A DNA stretch of 64,000 nucleotides, taken from contig NC_031774.1 of the NCBI RefSeq assembly GCF_001522545.3, positions 47,237,507-47,301,506 of the forward strand. The letters are read 5' to 3'. Below the pieces are notes generated by a model. It was not told the origin of the DNA. It did not search any database and saw nothing but the letters and a program-made list of their open reading frames with translations. A program made the position numbers and the translations under genes. Source of the stretch: Parus major (lineage: Eukaryota > Chordata > Aves > Passeriformes > Paridae). Every line of letters starts with the position of its first letter. Positions within the stretch are counted from its first letter, which is position 1. Positions 51,016-63,600 of this stretch are shown here, piece after piece.

Positions 51016-51660
51016 GTGAATGAATATCCCATATGGCACCAGGCTTTTTGTCATAGTCTGGTAAAGCTAGATGTGAGAGAAAGCTTTTGCATACCACAGC
51101 TGTGGGCAGCCTGCAAGAGCAGTTCATGCAGAGCAAGAAGGTCAAGTGGCAGCTCAGTGGCAAAAGGTGGCCCACAACACCACTGTATCCAACCTCAACC
51201 AGCCAGACACATGGCTGCTCCGTGCTGTTTGGAGAGGGGTAAGAAGGGGAAACAGTGTGCAGATGGAGTCTGGAAAGTTTCTAAAACTCAAGTGCATAAA
51301 CGTGGCTGTATCTGGTCTGCCCAAAATACCTCCTTGGGAATACAGTGGCTCCTACACAAAAGCTGGCTATCCCTGCTGTGCATAGGCAGTGATGGGTCAG
51401 CCAAAAGGCTGTGGGATTTGTGGCAGCATACCAAAAGTTTTCCAGACTCTACAGGACCAGTTGTAATGTGCTGTATTACTGCCTTGCAGCCAAAGCAAAG
51501 GGTTTTGGGTGTAGAAAATTCCAGCCTAAATTTGGGGATGTGGGAATTCGCCCACCATTACTTAGCTGTCTGCACAAGTGCTCTGCAAAAAATAACAATC
51601 TTCAAACTTTGTTATAAATGTGTTAGGGCTTACTACAGGAAAAATTCTATGCACCATTAG
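51016..51660 (+). other. Longest open frame in window (214 codons), no known family
   Basis: An uninterrupted ATG-to-stop frame of 214 codons lies in a locally G+C-richer patch. The translation is rich in Cys, Ser, Trp and His, has no signal peptide, membrane segment, zinc-finger spacing, coiled coil or catalytic motif that I recognise, and is overlapped by other open frames in the second phase (51146-51385 and 51411-51617). There is no promoter, Kozak context of note, splice pattern or polyadenylation signal that would support it as a gene. It could be a chance frame in stop-poor DNA, a decayed coding piece of an unrecognised mobile element, or an exon of a long non-coding RNA. A real protein is unlikely. 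Confidence 0.12.
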
Positions 51661-54600
51661 CAGGCCCAACCCAACATGCATTTCTGCACTTCATGAAAGC
51701 CAGTTAAGTAGATGACTATCAGACTCAGGCAGCAGTCTGCTGGCAGAGGGGAGCAGATTACCCCTTTATACGGTGTTTGCCAAGCCAAACCAAATCCTCC
51801 AGGGAATAGGGATTGGGACTAGGGTCAACGGGTTAGGTAAAGTGCTTATTTTAACCAAATATAAGCTAGTGTGCTAACACAAACCACCTAAATTTCCCTA
51901 CAAGGGTGGGAAAAGCACATATGTTATTTATTTTCAAGTTCCACCCTCTAATAATCATTTATCTTCCCGATTTATGTGCATGTATAACTTTGTATGCAGA
52001 TTTAACGTATCTAATACTTGAGGATGAAGACAGGAAGGCAGGAAGGTTAAGAAAGAAATACATTATGGCTTAGTTATATGAAACACAAGGTCAGAAGAGC
52101 TGAGATGGCCAGAAGCCAGAAGTCAGGACACAGCAGAGTAGTGACAACCAGAATTTAAACAAGAAGGTAAAGTAACCAAAGAAGATCACACACCAAGAAA
52201 CAGAGCTGGGCAGACAAAAGGAGAGAAAGGGAAATTACCTTGCAAAGGAAAAGCCTGAAGCATAACCAAGAAACACACTTAAAAATGCAAAATACCTGGC
52301 GGAGTTCCTTTGCATACTCAATGAAAGGGGTACTACATGTGGCCCAAGTCCATCATCCTCTGCCAGCCTGGTTGCAGATGCTGCCAGTTTCCAGCTGAAG
52401 CTCTGACAGCCTTGAGGAAGATTGCAAGGGGCTGCAAGGATCCAGTGTTCAGCTGCACCTGAAGATACAATTATTGTTCTACAGCTTCCATTATGACTGG
52501 GCTCTCCAGAATCCATGTTATTAATGAATAATGGGGAAGAATACCACAATATTGATTAGTAAAATGGGCAAAGGGGCCATCTTCTTACCATGATGTCAGA
52601 AGCATAACAGGCAGCAGATCCTTAAATGAGTGGTTTCTTTTTTTGTCTGTTTTTGTCCTAGCAGAAGTATTATGAAGCAATCCAAAGCAATGCTTAATTT
52701 AAGGATTCTCACCTGACAAAAGAGCCAAATTAATGACACTGAAAATGTCAAAGCAACGTATCAACAGTTCTAACCATGGCAACCAAGACTGGTACTTTTT
52801 AATTTATTTTGGAGCAAGTGCATCTGCTGAAGCTCTGGACCCTAACTTGGCTATTAACTTCTGTGATGTGCAGTTTCTGCTGGAATTTCATCAAATATGC
52901 CCTTTTTTATGAATCTTTATACTTATTTTTCTCTGCTTGATAGTGCACAGCACCTCTTCTGTTTATAACATCCAGCCCCACTCTGTCCCAAGAGGATGAA
53001 AGTGTCACCAGTCTAATGCAGTGTCACCTTACAGGACTTTTTGATTGCACACACACACAGAGCAGAAATATCAATAGGGAATCCATACCCAAGGTAGAGT
53101 TGAAACCTACCATGAAACAGAAGTACACTACACATAAATTAGTGTCCATTACTTTTCTGTTTAGAGAGTGTACTTCACATTTACTTAAATCATGTAAGAT
53201 ATATACCTGTATTGCAAGGGAAACCCTTTAAGCTGCCCACTGGGCCAATCCTGTCTGAGTTTCTTTTCAGTGAAGGCAGGAGGCAGAAATCCTTCCTCTC
53301 ACTTGGTCAGTCCTGCTGAAATCAGACAAACAGCACAGGCAAGAGCTGGCCAGGGTTGGCCCCAGCGTGACTCGTCCAAGATGGTCAAACTTATGGCATG
53401 CTAGCTTGCTCACTAATGTGTTTCATGAGATAAAGATTATTAGAACTCACATCTGAGGGGGTTTTTTTTGTATCCTTTGTGTGTTTCAGTCCTTATTTAC
53501 ACCAGTGAAAACCAGATTAGTGCCAGTTTAATAAGTATGAAAATATTTAATTCCTACAGGTTAAGGAACTACAGTATGTTTAAAAAGGTCAAAGTGATAA
53601 TCCTCTGCAGAAAAGAAGAATGCAAACAAATATCAACTAATCAAGGAACACATGCTGTTTTTCAGAATGCTAATATAAAGATTAATAGCTCTTCCTTGAC
53701 ATCCAAGTGCTTTTGGAAACTCTTCATGTTAAAACACTTTGTAAATCACTTTTAGAGAAAGAACATTCAGGGAGCTCCATTTAATCAAATTAACTACTAG
53801 GGGGCCTTGATAACATTGAATAAAACTGCATGTACTTAGAATTCTCATCTCTTTTCCTAGGATATGTAGTTGTTTGTGTTGCTTTACACCATTTTGCATT
53901 GCTGTGAAGCCTTGAGAGGGAATTAAAAATTTTTGAAAAGACTGTTCATTCCCCTTGTGTATGCTCATCTTGGACCCAGTCCTGGTCACAGTGAAGTCAA
54001 ACTATTCCCAATGATTCCCTGGCAAAAATCCCAGAGCCTGCACTAGGAGTAAGAACAGATATGTAAGGCCTGATCCAAACCCCCCCTGAAGCTGATGTAG
54101 GACTTTAATTTCTTTCTAATAGGCTTTGGACCCCTCCACAAAACTTGCCCAGAACCGCTGTTTTAAACAGGGTGCAAGGAGGCACAGGACAGATTTTGGT
54201 CCTGCCTGGCCCTGTCTCAGGGAATGAATGATGTATTTGTGTCTAAGACCAAACACAGACAGCAACCACAGGGCAGTGCACTATGGAAGTGAGCTAAACC
54301 CAGATGAAGCACAGGGTAAAATCCAGAGCCCACAAGGGCAGGGATGCTTTTTTCCCCTCTCCATTCTGCTGCTCTGGGCATGATTCAGCATCAGGAGCAA
54401 TGCAAATAGACATGGGAGCCTGTCTAAATTGTACAGTGGTCCCTAACCTCTCTAGCATCATTTGCTGGAAGAGGCAACATCCTCAAGGTCTGTGCAAGAG
54501 TGAGCCAGGGAAACCTCAGAAAAGGACCTGCTGGATAACTGCAGCCCCTGCTGCTGGCATGTGAAATATTCATCTCATATCCAACACAGTACCTCCCTCA

Positions 54601-54767
54601 CCTTTCCTCTACTTTATTTCTTGTCACTTCAGGATTCATTCTATAAATGGCACCAAAATTTAAACTGACACCTTGAGAATATAGTTAACACAAAAAAAGT
54701 TGTAAATTGCTGGACCCACTTCTTTTCAAGAATCACAGAACTGTGGAGACCTAAGCTTCCATAAATT
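51661..54767. other. Non-coding stretch
   Basis: No gene or clear mobile element. A short (CA)n tract lies at 53048-53060. A minus-strand frame of 104 codons at 52235-52549 has no recognisable domain. Confidence 0.5.
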
Positions 54768-54855
54768 TTGCCACTTATTGTAAAGTGTGACTAGGCCTTT
54801 ACCCTCCTCATGTCTCTATTTTTCCAACTGTAAAATAGACATGTTATTACTGAGC
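54768..54855 (+). mobile_element. MIR-like SINE relic, plus strand
   Basis: The order 'ttttgccacttattgtaa', 'agtgtgactaggccttta', 'ccctcctcatgtctctat', 'ttttccaactgtaaaata' and 'gacatgttattact' follows the MIR core in sense orientation ('tgccacttactagctgtgtgac', the 'cttaacctct' block, 'tcatctgtaaaatgggg', 'ataat'). It is very diverged, as expected for an element that predates bird origins. Confidence 0.7.
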
Positions 54856-57717
54856 ATAATGGGAAATTTTCAAGATGCCTTGCATGTTGTTTCAAGTATA
54901 AAAAGCTCTGTTCACAAACCCGATGTTTCATTCTTTCAGCCTAGATCTGGACTGGGATTCTGAAGTCCTGGGATATGTTTGTCTCTAGAGGTCTGCTTTG
55001 GCCAGGACCAAAACTCCAGACACAGAACTGAAGTTCTGGGTTGTTGGCATCCTGCAACATACAGGGTACATAGAAAAACACAAGCAGAAACTCAGAAGGG
55101 GGAAGGTGACAACAATATTTTATCCCATCTGCATTTCCCGCAACTGACATTAAAATATGCAGTGATGTATTCTTCATGAGTAGACACATAATCATTTTGG
55201 GGTCTGATGTTCCTCCCACTGAAATACAAGAGAGAAATTATATATCATACACAGTGAAGATTTTGACATTTGATTCCTCCCACATATTTGAACAAGAGGA
55301 AGGCATTAAATGCCAAAACCAAAAATGAGCATGCAGGACCTATCCTTCAAAACTGTAATTCGTTCCAAGGCACAGCACTCCCTTTACTTTTACACTGACC
55401 TGCATCCCACACAATATAAACCCAGTGGTTGTTTTTCAATTAGCAAGACAATTTTTGCTGTTTCTAATGGAGCACAGAAGACTTATGTTCTAGCATATCT
55501 TCTACCTGTGTATGTAGGTTAAAAAGAGAAATCCATTATTTCAATTTCCTTCCAACTCTAATAATTTATTGAACTTTTTCTATAAGTCTAATTTCTCTTT
55601 TCAGATTTCCCTCACAGCCAAACTGAAATCATGTAGATGTACAGATTGAGATGTACATTACATGAAAGCAACAATTAACATGGGCCTCTACCATATCTCT
55701 AAATACATGGGCTCAAAATTGCGCATATGAGAGACTGTGTGTAATTTATGCCCTGTGTCTGTATTATGTAGGTAAAAATGTTCTTGTTTGCACTTTATAA
55801 ATTTTATAAAACTAAAACATGCACACTTCTTCATTGCAGTACATTCTCAAGGAGTTCACTCTGTCAACAACACGCACAAAGTATAGCATTAGACCATAGG
55901 ACCATTACCCTCACCACCAAAACAGGCTGATATTTTTGGCTAACATCTCAATTTGAAACTGCACTAATCATTTTTAAGACACTACTTTTGATGTTTTAAG
56001 GAGAAAAAAAAGGCTGCAAAGCATACCAGGAGGTTCCATGCCAAAATTAAATCTTCTCCTTCCTTAATTCTGTTGCTGCAGAAGCCTGACATTGTCTGAT
56101 GTGATTTGCAGCTACTGATTGCTGCTGTGACATAAACAGACAAAAAACAACCCCAGAGCCATGGATCAGGTCCCACGGTATCTCAAAATCAGTGGATTAA
56201 GGTATTCCCATCTTAAGCTAAAAACTGCCACGGCCCTTTTGCCATTTACAGAAAAATGAAAAGTGAAACAAAAATAATGCACCCACAGTATGCTTCCACA
56301 GTGAACTTCTGTGTCTGCTAAAGCTGCCAAAAGCACTCTGAAGAGTAAGGACACAAACAGGAGCAAGAACTGATGTTCTTGTCAAGTTCAACTCCTCTGA
56401 CTCCAGTGACATTCCCCTTTTTCTTCTTCAGGTTTGACATCATTTAGTGAATGCTGAAAAAGAATGCATGTCACATTTCCTTCCATTTTGCTGTCATTGC
56501 ATCAGCTCTCAAAAGCTACTCAAACCTGGCATGTCAAGATTTAATCAAGAGATCTCCAGGACCTGCAGAAAGTGACAATAATCATGCAGCAGAGGAGCCC
56601 TATTGGCAGAGCTGCTCAGTTCTGGGCTGACACACATGTTCATGTGTAGCTCCTGTGACACTGCTGGAGTTCTAACGTCGTCTTGCCAAACAAACCTAAC
56701 TCCATCTTAGCTCCTGAAAAACTCTCAAAACACACCTCTATTGCAAATTTTGAGTTTACAAACTGAGCATAACTGAATGCACCTGTTCCAACAGTAGTAC
56801 CTTTGCCATTGAAAGAACCTTTGGAGAGAAGCAGTTGTGGTGCACCACTGACATCCACTGTCCTTGCTGAAATGTGAGCAGAATCTGGCTGAAAAGCCCA
56901 CTGACTGGCACAGTGTCATGTCATGATTCAATTTAATTTAGGGGAATGAAGGAATTTTGAGTCCCACTGACCTACAGAGGTAATATTTCATATTTCAAAA
57001 AACCACTTCAGACTGACACTGTAATCTATCAACTAAGATAGCAAACTCAAGGTAACTGAACTCCAAAATATAGCTAAAATTCCTAAAGATAGCCTATGGT
57101 AGCTCAGCTGAAACATATATTTCTGTCATGTAAAAATTTTATTGGGATGACATGTTGCTGAATTGCTTGTCTCACCTAAAAAGCTAAGTTAAGGCAAATA
57201 GTGCAATCTCCCGAAAAGTACCAAAAAATATTTTTGCTTGGAATGTTTGTCTTGTAAGTTAGGATTCTGTTAAAGATCCTTCTCCACGTTCTCCAAGGAG
57301 CTTTCAAAATCCAACGAGATTCTCAAGTACAGATGTTTATGAAGGGATCACCACACCAGTGTATGTATTTATACAAACACTTTTTGACATTTGGCTTTCT
57401 CTGTCTGTTCCACATCAGAAGTTGGTGAATTTCTCCACCACAGGGATAGAACATCTCTCATGAGTAAACTGAACCTCACTGAAGTGGTTTGGGACAGAAG
57501 AAATTAAATGAGCAAGCACTGTGCCAAACATGTTCTCTTAGGCCAGATCATACCCTTCTGGAGCTCCACTATCTGAGAAGAGAGAGATGTGGATTTGGAC
57601 CATTGCAAAATTTGGAAAAATATCTCAGAACATGAGTTGAGTTCTGTAACCACAACCAACATCCTTTAAGCTTGATTTTAGGAGCAACTATGGTTGATGT
57701 AACCAGAATGTCCTCTA
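54856..57717. other. Non-coding stretch
   Basis: No gene or mobile element is recognised. Frames of 60-92 codons overlap on both strands without family signatures. Confidence 0.5.
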
Positions 57718-57810
57718 AGAGAAGAGTGTTCTTGTCTGAAACCAGAGATTTCCATCACATGCAACATGTATGTAAATGCAACAATAAAATGCACCTATAG
57801 AAATTAATGC
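57718..57810 (+). repeat. Second unidentified dispersed repeat, copy B
   Basis: Partner of 46868-46985. It carries the 'gaaaccagagatttcc' and 'aaaatgcacctatagaaa' blocks and is shorter between them. Weak similarity may extend upstream through 'agcaactatggttgatg' (copy A: 'agcaactgacacaagc'). Confidence 0.5.
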
Positions 57811-60485
57811 TTATCAGTTATCTAAGAGTAACCATTCTGAACATGCTCATTTACAGACCAGTTCTCTGAGGAGGTGAAGTTTGTCATTACTAATTCTGTT
57901 CTTTCACTTTCAACTAGATATAAGAAAAGCTCAAACAGTAGCAGATCTGACCAGAGGTATGCACACTAAATCACAAATTACTTTTTAAATTTCAAGCTCT
58001 CCTTTTCTCTTGCCAGACTGACACACAGAACAAAACTTTGTAAGCTGATTTAGTGCAAACAGGTATAGTTGGGAAAACAAACAGGAAAAATTTGAATATT
58101 TTTTTTAATTTTATTTTTTCTTTTATTTTAAAGGTCAGTAAAGCTCTACAGCAGCAAAAAGTAAATCCATGCAGGAAATCCATGACATTGCTGGAAATGC
58201 ACACAGGCTAGAGGGCTGCACACCAGAAACAGACTGAAACACGTCACAGTGCTAACTTCCAACTGCACTTGTATGCTGCTGGTAATGAAAGGACAAAGCA
58301 CTCCGGGTATTCCCATCTTTCCTTCCTTGGTGAAAGCTGATACAGCCAGTCTGCCTTTTGCCAGGAGATACTTGTCATGGAGAGATGAACACTTTTTTTC
58401 AAGAACACCCTTGGCTCCCACTCCTTCTTCAATCACTTTTCCCTATCTCAGGTAAATTTCTGCTGGTAGCAGAAGTAAAACATTCAATACACAGATGTGT
58501 TAAAATAAAATTCTCCCAAAAACTGTATTCTATAAATGCACAACAGTATTCTTTGTCATATTGAAATTATCCTTTTGGCCACCAGAAGACACAAATGCAA
58601 AGAATAGATTAATGATTCCACTGATATGAATCATATATACAAGATATTATGAGAGAATATGTGCTAAAAAGATGCTGCAAACCCACACCTGAGGCACCTC
58701 AGACACCCTGTGAGGGGAACACATGCAGTTCTGTCACACATTGAGCCCTAATGAGCAGCAGAATTTCAAGAATAAATTTCTTTATTGTGCTTGCTCTGTA
58801 AGATATTTAGGTCACTCCATAAAGTTAAATAGCAATAATGAGTACTGATTATTTTTACCAGCTGACCTAATCTAGGCATGTATTTATGTTTTGCTGCATA
58901 AATATGTTGTGTTTACAAATCTCATCCATAATGTTTGCAATGTTTATAACATCTCAAGATGGAATAAAATGTTAACTACATAATCTCCTTACTGTTAGGA
59001 AAATATCAGCAGTATGCTACCTAGTTTTTAATTATGAGCTACAGAGTTAGATCACAGGCTAAAATTCAAGTCACTATGAAGCTTGTTTTGGTTTAATTGC
59101 TTCCTGAGGGATTTCTCTGGCATGAGGAAGTCCCCAAATGGACTGGAGCTGATCTCCTGCTATTACTGCAAAGGACACAGCAATGGCATGAGCAGGGTCA
59201 ACAAGCTGCAACATTTGGCCAAAGCCCAGCTGCTGTGTCTCCTGGATCAAGAACCTAGCTGTTCCAGAGCTTGTGTGATGGGAAGGTCACTGAGAGCCAG
59301 CCTTGTGAGATCACATCCATTTCACAGAGTTGCCCTGTAGTCAGTCCAAAGAGCTTATTCTCTTTATAACCCTTTTGCTCTTAGCCACTGTCCTTTCTGG
59401 GAAGAGAGAGGGGATGGGGAAAAGAACTGGTCAGCAATATTGGACAACACTGTTCAATCATCCCTGCAGTAAGGATCATCTTACTTAGTTAGATAAAACA
59501 CGCTGTTGATTCTGGTGCAAAACCTCCACACTATTACAAGTATTAATAGATTAAACCCCATCACGCCAAACAGTTGCTTTGAGGTTGCCATAATTTTCAG
59601 CTCAGCTCAACACCTGCCATGAAGTGGTTATCCACTTACCACAGTGAAGCATTACAGCCTTTATTTTGATAGGGAGCAAGTGACAAGCCAAAACAGATTT
59701 AATCAAATTAATGAAATTACAATGTGTAATGATAGCATTTATCTTGCTGTTCGTGATTACAAGCACATTTGGTAACTATGCACTAGAAGACCTCTCAGTG
59801 GGACGCTGACAACACTGAAAGAAAAACTGTTGTCCTTGTAAATGTAAATATGGGCATACACACTAAAGAGACAGTAAAAATGTCACACCCAGATACAGAT
59901 CATGAAGCTGTCAAATTCATAATTTTCTTCATTGCCAGGCTAGGGAAGGTGGTAAATCTTTCAGAACCATCCCCTCTTAAAATACTCATTGGAAACAGTT
60001 CAGAAAATAAACACTTGCAAGCTCTCACTTTGAAAAAACACATGGATTAATATGCTTCTATTGCCCCTTTACTCTTCCAATGTCTTCTACAGCCTGCACA
60101 CTGTCCTTCCCCCAGAGGTGCAAAATATATGACAGAGGGCCAGCCTATCCTTTCCTTGGCATCTCACGCCTGCTCAGATGCCTTCTTGATAAGATCTTAA
60201 TTGTTTTAACCTTTCTTCAGAATGGATTTTAAATAATATGTCAGGGGAAAGTGACCACTAATTTACAAACTTATCAGCCTGCTGCTGGTGAGGCAACAGT
60301 GGTTAAATCAAGTTGTGCAGCATTTCATTCTCAAGAACCTCTTTGATGTGGTATTACAAATCTATATCAATATTTTTATTTTCCAGTCCAAAACATGTCT
60401 TTATTAGGAGAGGAAAACACTTGCTTAGAAGACACTGTGATGGAGAAACAGCACATAGCACTTGGTATCTATGGATATTGTTATA
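57811..60485. other. Non-coding stretch with motif-dense patches
   Basis: No gene is supported. A T-rich tract lies at 58099-58131. The intervals 58780-58985 and 59690-59785 are dense in forkhead and homeodomain core motifs (see findings). The G+C-richer patch 59083-59340 has an 85-codon frame with no recognisable domain. Confidence 0.5.
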
Positions 60486-60602
60486 TGTTTCCATTTTACA
60501 GATGGAAACATCTGGCCCAGCTGAGACAGTAGGCAGAGTTTCTAACAGCAGAACTACAGATTACTCCCAAACTAATGTTCTATCTGCTAAACTGTACTAC
60601 TT
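60486..60602 (-). mobile_element. MIR-like SINE relic, reverse orientation
   Basis: The plus strand gives 'gtttccattttacagatg', then 'cccagctgagacagtagg', 'cagagtttctaac', and finally 'tactcccaaactaatgtt' plus 'ctatctgctaaactgtac'. This parallels the reverse complement of MIR from its 'ccattttacagatgagg' block through 'agtaagtggcagag' to the characteristic 'gctctatccactagacca' end. The part normally reading 'gttaagtgacttgcccaagg' is deleted. It is the clearest of the three MIR-like copies here. Confidence 0.78.
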
Positions 60603-63600
60603 ATTTTCAGTTTGTGCTGAAAATACTACCAATATTTTTAATTTCAGTCTCTGACCTATCTCAGTGGGGCTTCAGCCTGGGACACTATCCTCTGGGCCTC
60701 ATGAGTATTTTAAACACTTCACTGTTGTTAATGGATTCTACTTTGTATCTGCCAGGTAAGGGTTCAAATCTGCTGCAACAGGTTCAGAAGGACCTCAGTC
60801 CTTGCAAATACAATCTGTAAGTCATGCATCATCAGCATAACCTTCCACAGGTTTGTTTTTTTCTGTACAAAAGACACTTCCATACCAAAGATGATTCACT
60901 TACGTGGAACTTCACCTTTTGATTGTCTCACAACCATGAGCCATAAGGAAGAATTAGGGTTTCTAAAATAGGTCAGAAGGCTTTCATGATTTACAAGTTT
61001 AAATTCTTGTCTTCACAATTTATGCTGCAACAAGAATGAAAGGACTGCCAGTAAGAGTTTGTAAAAATAAATAAACCAAAACAAAAACATATGATGGTCT
61101 ACAAACAACAATAATTTTGAAGTTTTTTGTTCCAAAAATAAATCTGAAGTGCATCTCATACCAATTAAAAAGCACAAAAAACTTAACATTTCAGTTGTAC
61201 AAACATAATTTTAATCAAACCTTAAATTGTTTTAATCCCCAACTGGAATCCTCAAAAGCTGTTATTGGCGATATTTGTGGGCCAATTCCTCTCAGCAAGT
61301 CACAGCCCCTGATAGATGTACTGAGTTTACATCTAGTTGACTTGGAAAAACAGGGAAATGAGGCTCTTGCCTGCTCTTCTCTCTTCTTCATACAGGGCCA
61401 GAGTCACTTGGCAATGCAGACTGGAAGAGTCCTGTTTCCAATTCACGTGATCTACTTCCAGAGGTGAAGATTAGACTATACTCCCTAGATTTGCTTTCTC
61501 CAAAAATGTTCTCAGATACTTTTCTATGACAGCTGTGTTTCTACTTTGTGATGATCCAAAAGTTATTTTAAAAAGCGAATCAATTTATTGGTATCAATAG
61601 ACTGGCCTCAAAGTATGCCAAACATTATTAACATGTCCAGTGGTTTTTAAGACAACCTAGACCAGAAACTGAGAGAAGAACAGGAAAAATGTACAGAAAT
61701 TCAAAAGACACAAATTAATAGACTTTTCGAGACTATTTTTAACGTCAAATTTATTGTCTTTGAAGTTTTTGTTTTAATTTTGTAGCCATCTGAGATGCAT
61801 CTAGCCAATACCAAAATTTCCAGCATGCAACCAAAAAGACTACAAAGCTGAAATGGAAACTGCTTCTCCTCCTAAGACAGCTACTTCAAAGAGACTGATA
61901 TTAGAAAGAATGACTCTACAGCACCTAATGTCCTAGCTCTTAGTGCTCAACATGAATTCTACTAACCTCTTAACTGTGGTGTGCCTGGTGACTGAACAGT
62001 TTTCCCACTGATCAGTCAGCCAAAGCATTAAACCGTCATAAGCAATATGGCCATAATCAGTCCCTGTTTCAGTGGTTTTTTCTGATGTCAGAATAATTTA
62101 GATGCCCGGATATCTGAAGCAGCTGTGCCAATGAATACGTGAGCAGAGAAAAACACAGCTGCTTTGCAATTCAGGAATGCTCTTCTGGGTTTCCTTAAAC
62201 ATCTGGTTAATCAGATGTTCCTTTAAGGCCAAGAGTGATAGGTATCAATAAACTTTTGTCTTGTCCTTATGCTGGTGGAGATAAGTTTCTGAGAGCCTAA
62301 TGTTCCTAGTCAAGCCTCATTGCATGGAAAACACCTATGTCAAGGAAACACTTGCCAGCAATATTGCTGCTCATTTAAAGACTGTGTTGTATTTGTGTAA
62401 TTATTTCAGTGGAGATGGCTTTTACCTTAAAAGGTATTCACTAAAATGTTTAATCCAAATGCATTGGTAAGCTTATTCCATCAACAACACTACTAACTGC
62501 TGTGACCCAAGTGACAGAAATGCATTTCTGCCATTAAAACTACACATGTACAAAGGTGGGAAGAACCACTTTAGCAGGACAAATCAGAGTAGGACAGTTA
62601 GAGAATTTAAGGAGAGAAAGCTCCCCTGGGATTACTAATGATCCCTTCCTGCGTGGTTCTGTCCCTTTTGACCAGGGGTTAATACCCTCTCTTCACTGAT
62701 CACCTTGCAAAGTAACCACATCCATTGATGTCAGTGGGAAATATTATCAGCTCTAGAAAAAAGTTTCTCATTAATTCACAAAGGCTTTGGGTCAGACTTC
62801 CACATCATCCTTTCAGACAGGCTGAAGGAGTCTCAGGTAAGTTTCCCTGTGAAGAGCTGTCTCTATACCATTAGGGCAAATTGAAAGAAAAACACAGTAT
62901 GTTCAAAAAATGTGTATGATAAACACAGTATAAAACTGATGAAAAAGTAATATTAAACAAATAAAACCTAATAACTTATGTAAATGAAGCCTGAGACTTT
63001 TTTATATAATGACAGGAAGCTCCAAATAAAGGGTGTTGGGTTCATGCCCAACTAAATCATTACAGTTTCCACAGAAAATATCAGCCTCCTTGAGGTTCTT
63101 AGGTTAGGGAGATTTATAGTGATAACAATAGCAGTAGTTTATTTGAGACAGTTAATCAAAATTCTAGCACTTATAAGCCCTCGGTGAACACTACAGATTT
63201 AAGAAGTTGAACACTAAATATTCAAAAGTAAGCTTGCAATCTACACAAGTACAGTAAATTTCAGTTATGTGTTTCATTATACTGGTGCCTTATTGCTTTT
63301 AAGGGGTTTACAACTTGGCTGTAATTATCCACTGTGGGGTAAAATTTGGCATAAAATGAACTCTTTTCCATTTCTATTTCCAAAGAAAGTTACTTGCTCT
63401 CTGCTGGCACTGCATTCCTTGCACATGCAACACTCGGCAAGAGTTTTTGGGTGTGCAAACAAAGTAGGTTAGGTCTCTGATTTTTGTGGCTTTTAAAAAT
63501 ACGTCTTTCATGCACCCAAACCATATTGTCCCTTTATTCAACCATCTTCCATTAATTTAGCCTTCAATTTGGGTTCATGGACATTACAAAAATACATGTA

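Noticed and set aside
51988..52001. 'ctttgtatgcagat' resembling a SOX-OCT composite site.
   Set aside because: It departs from the consensus in both spacing and the Oct half; such sites occur by chance.
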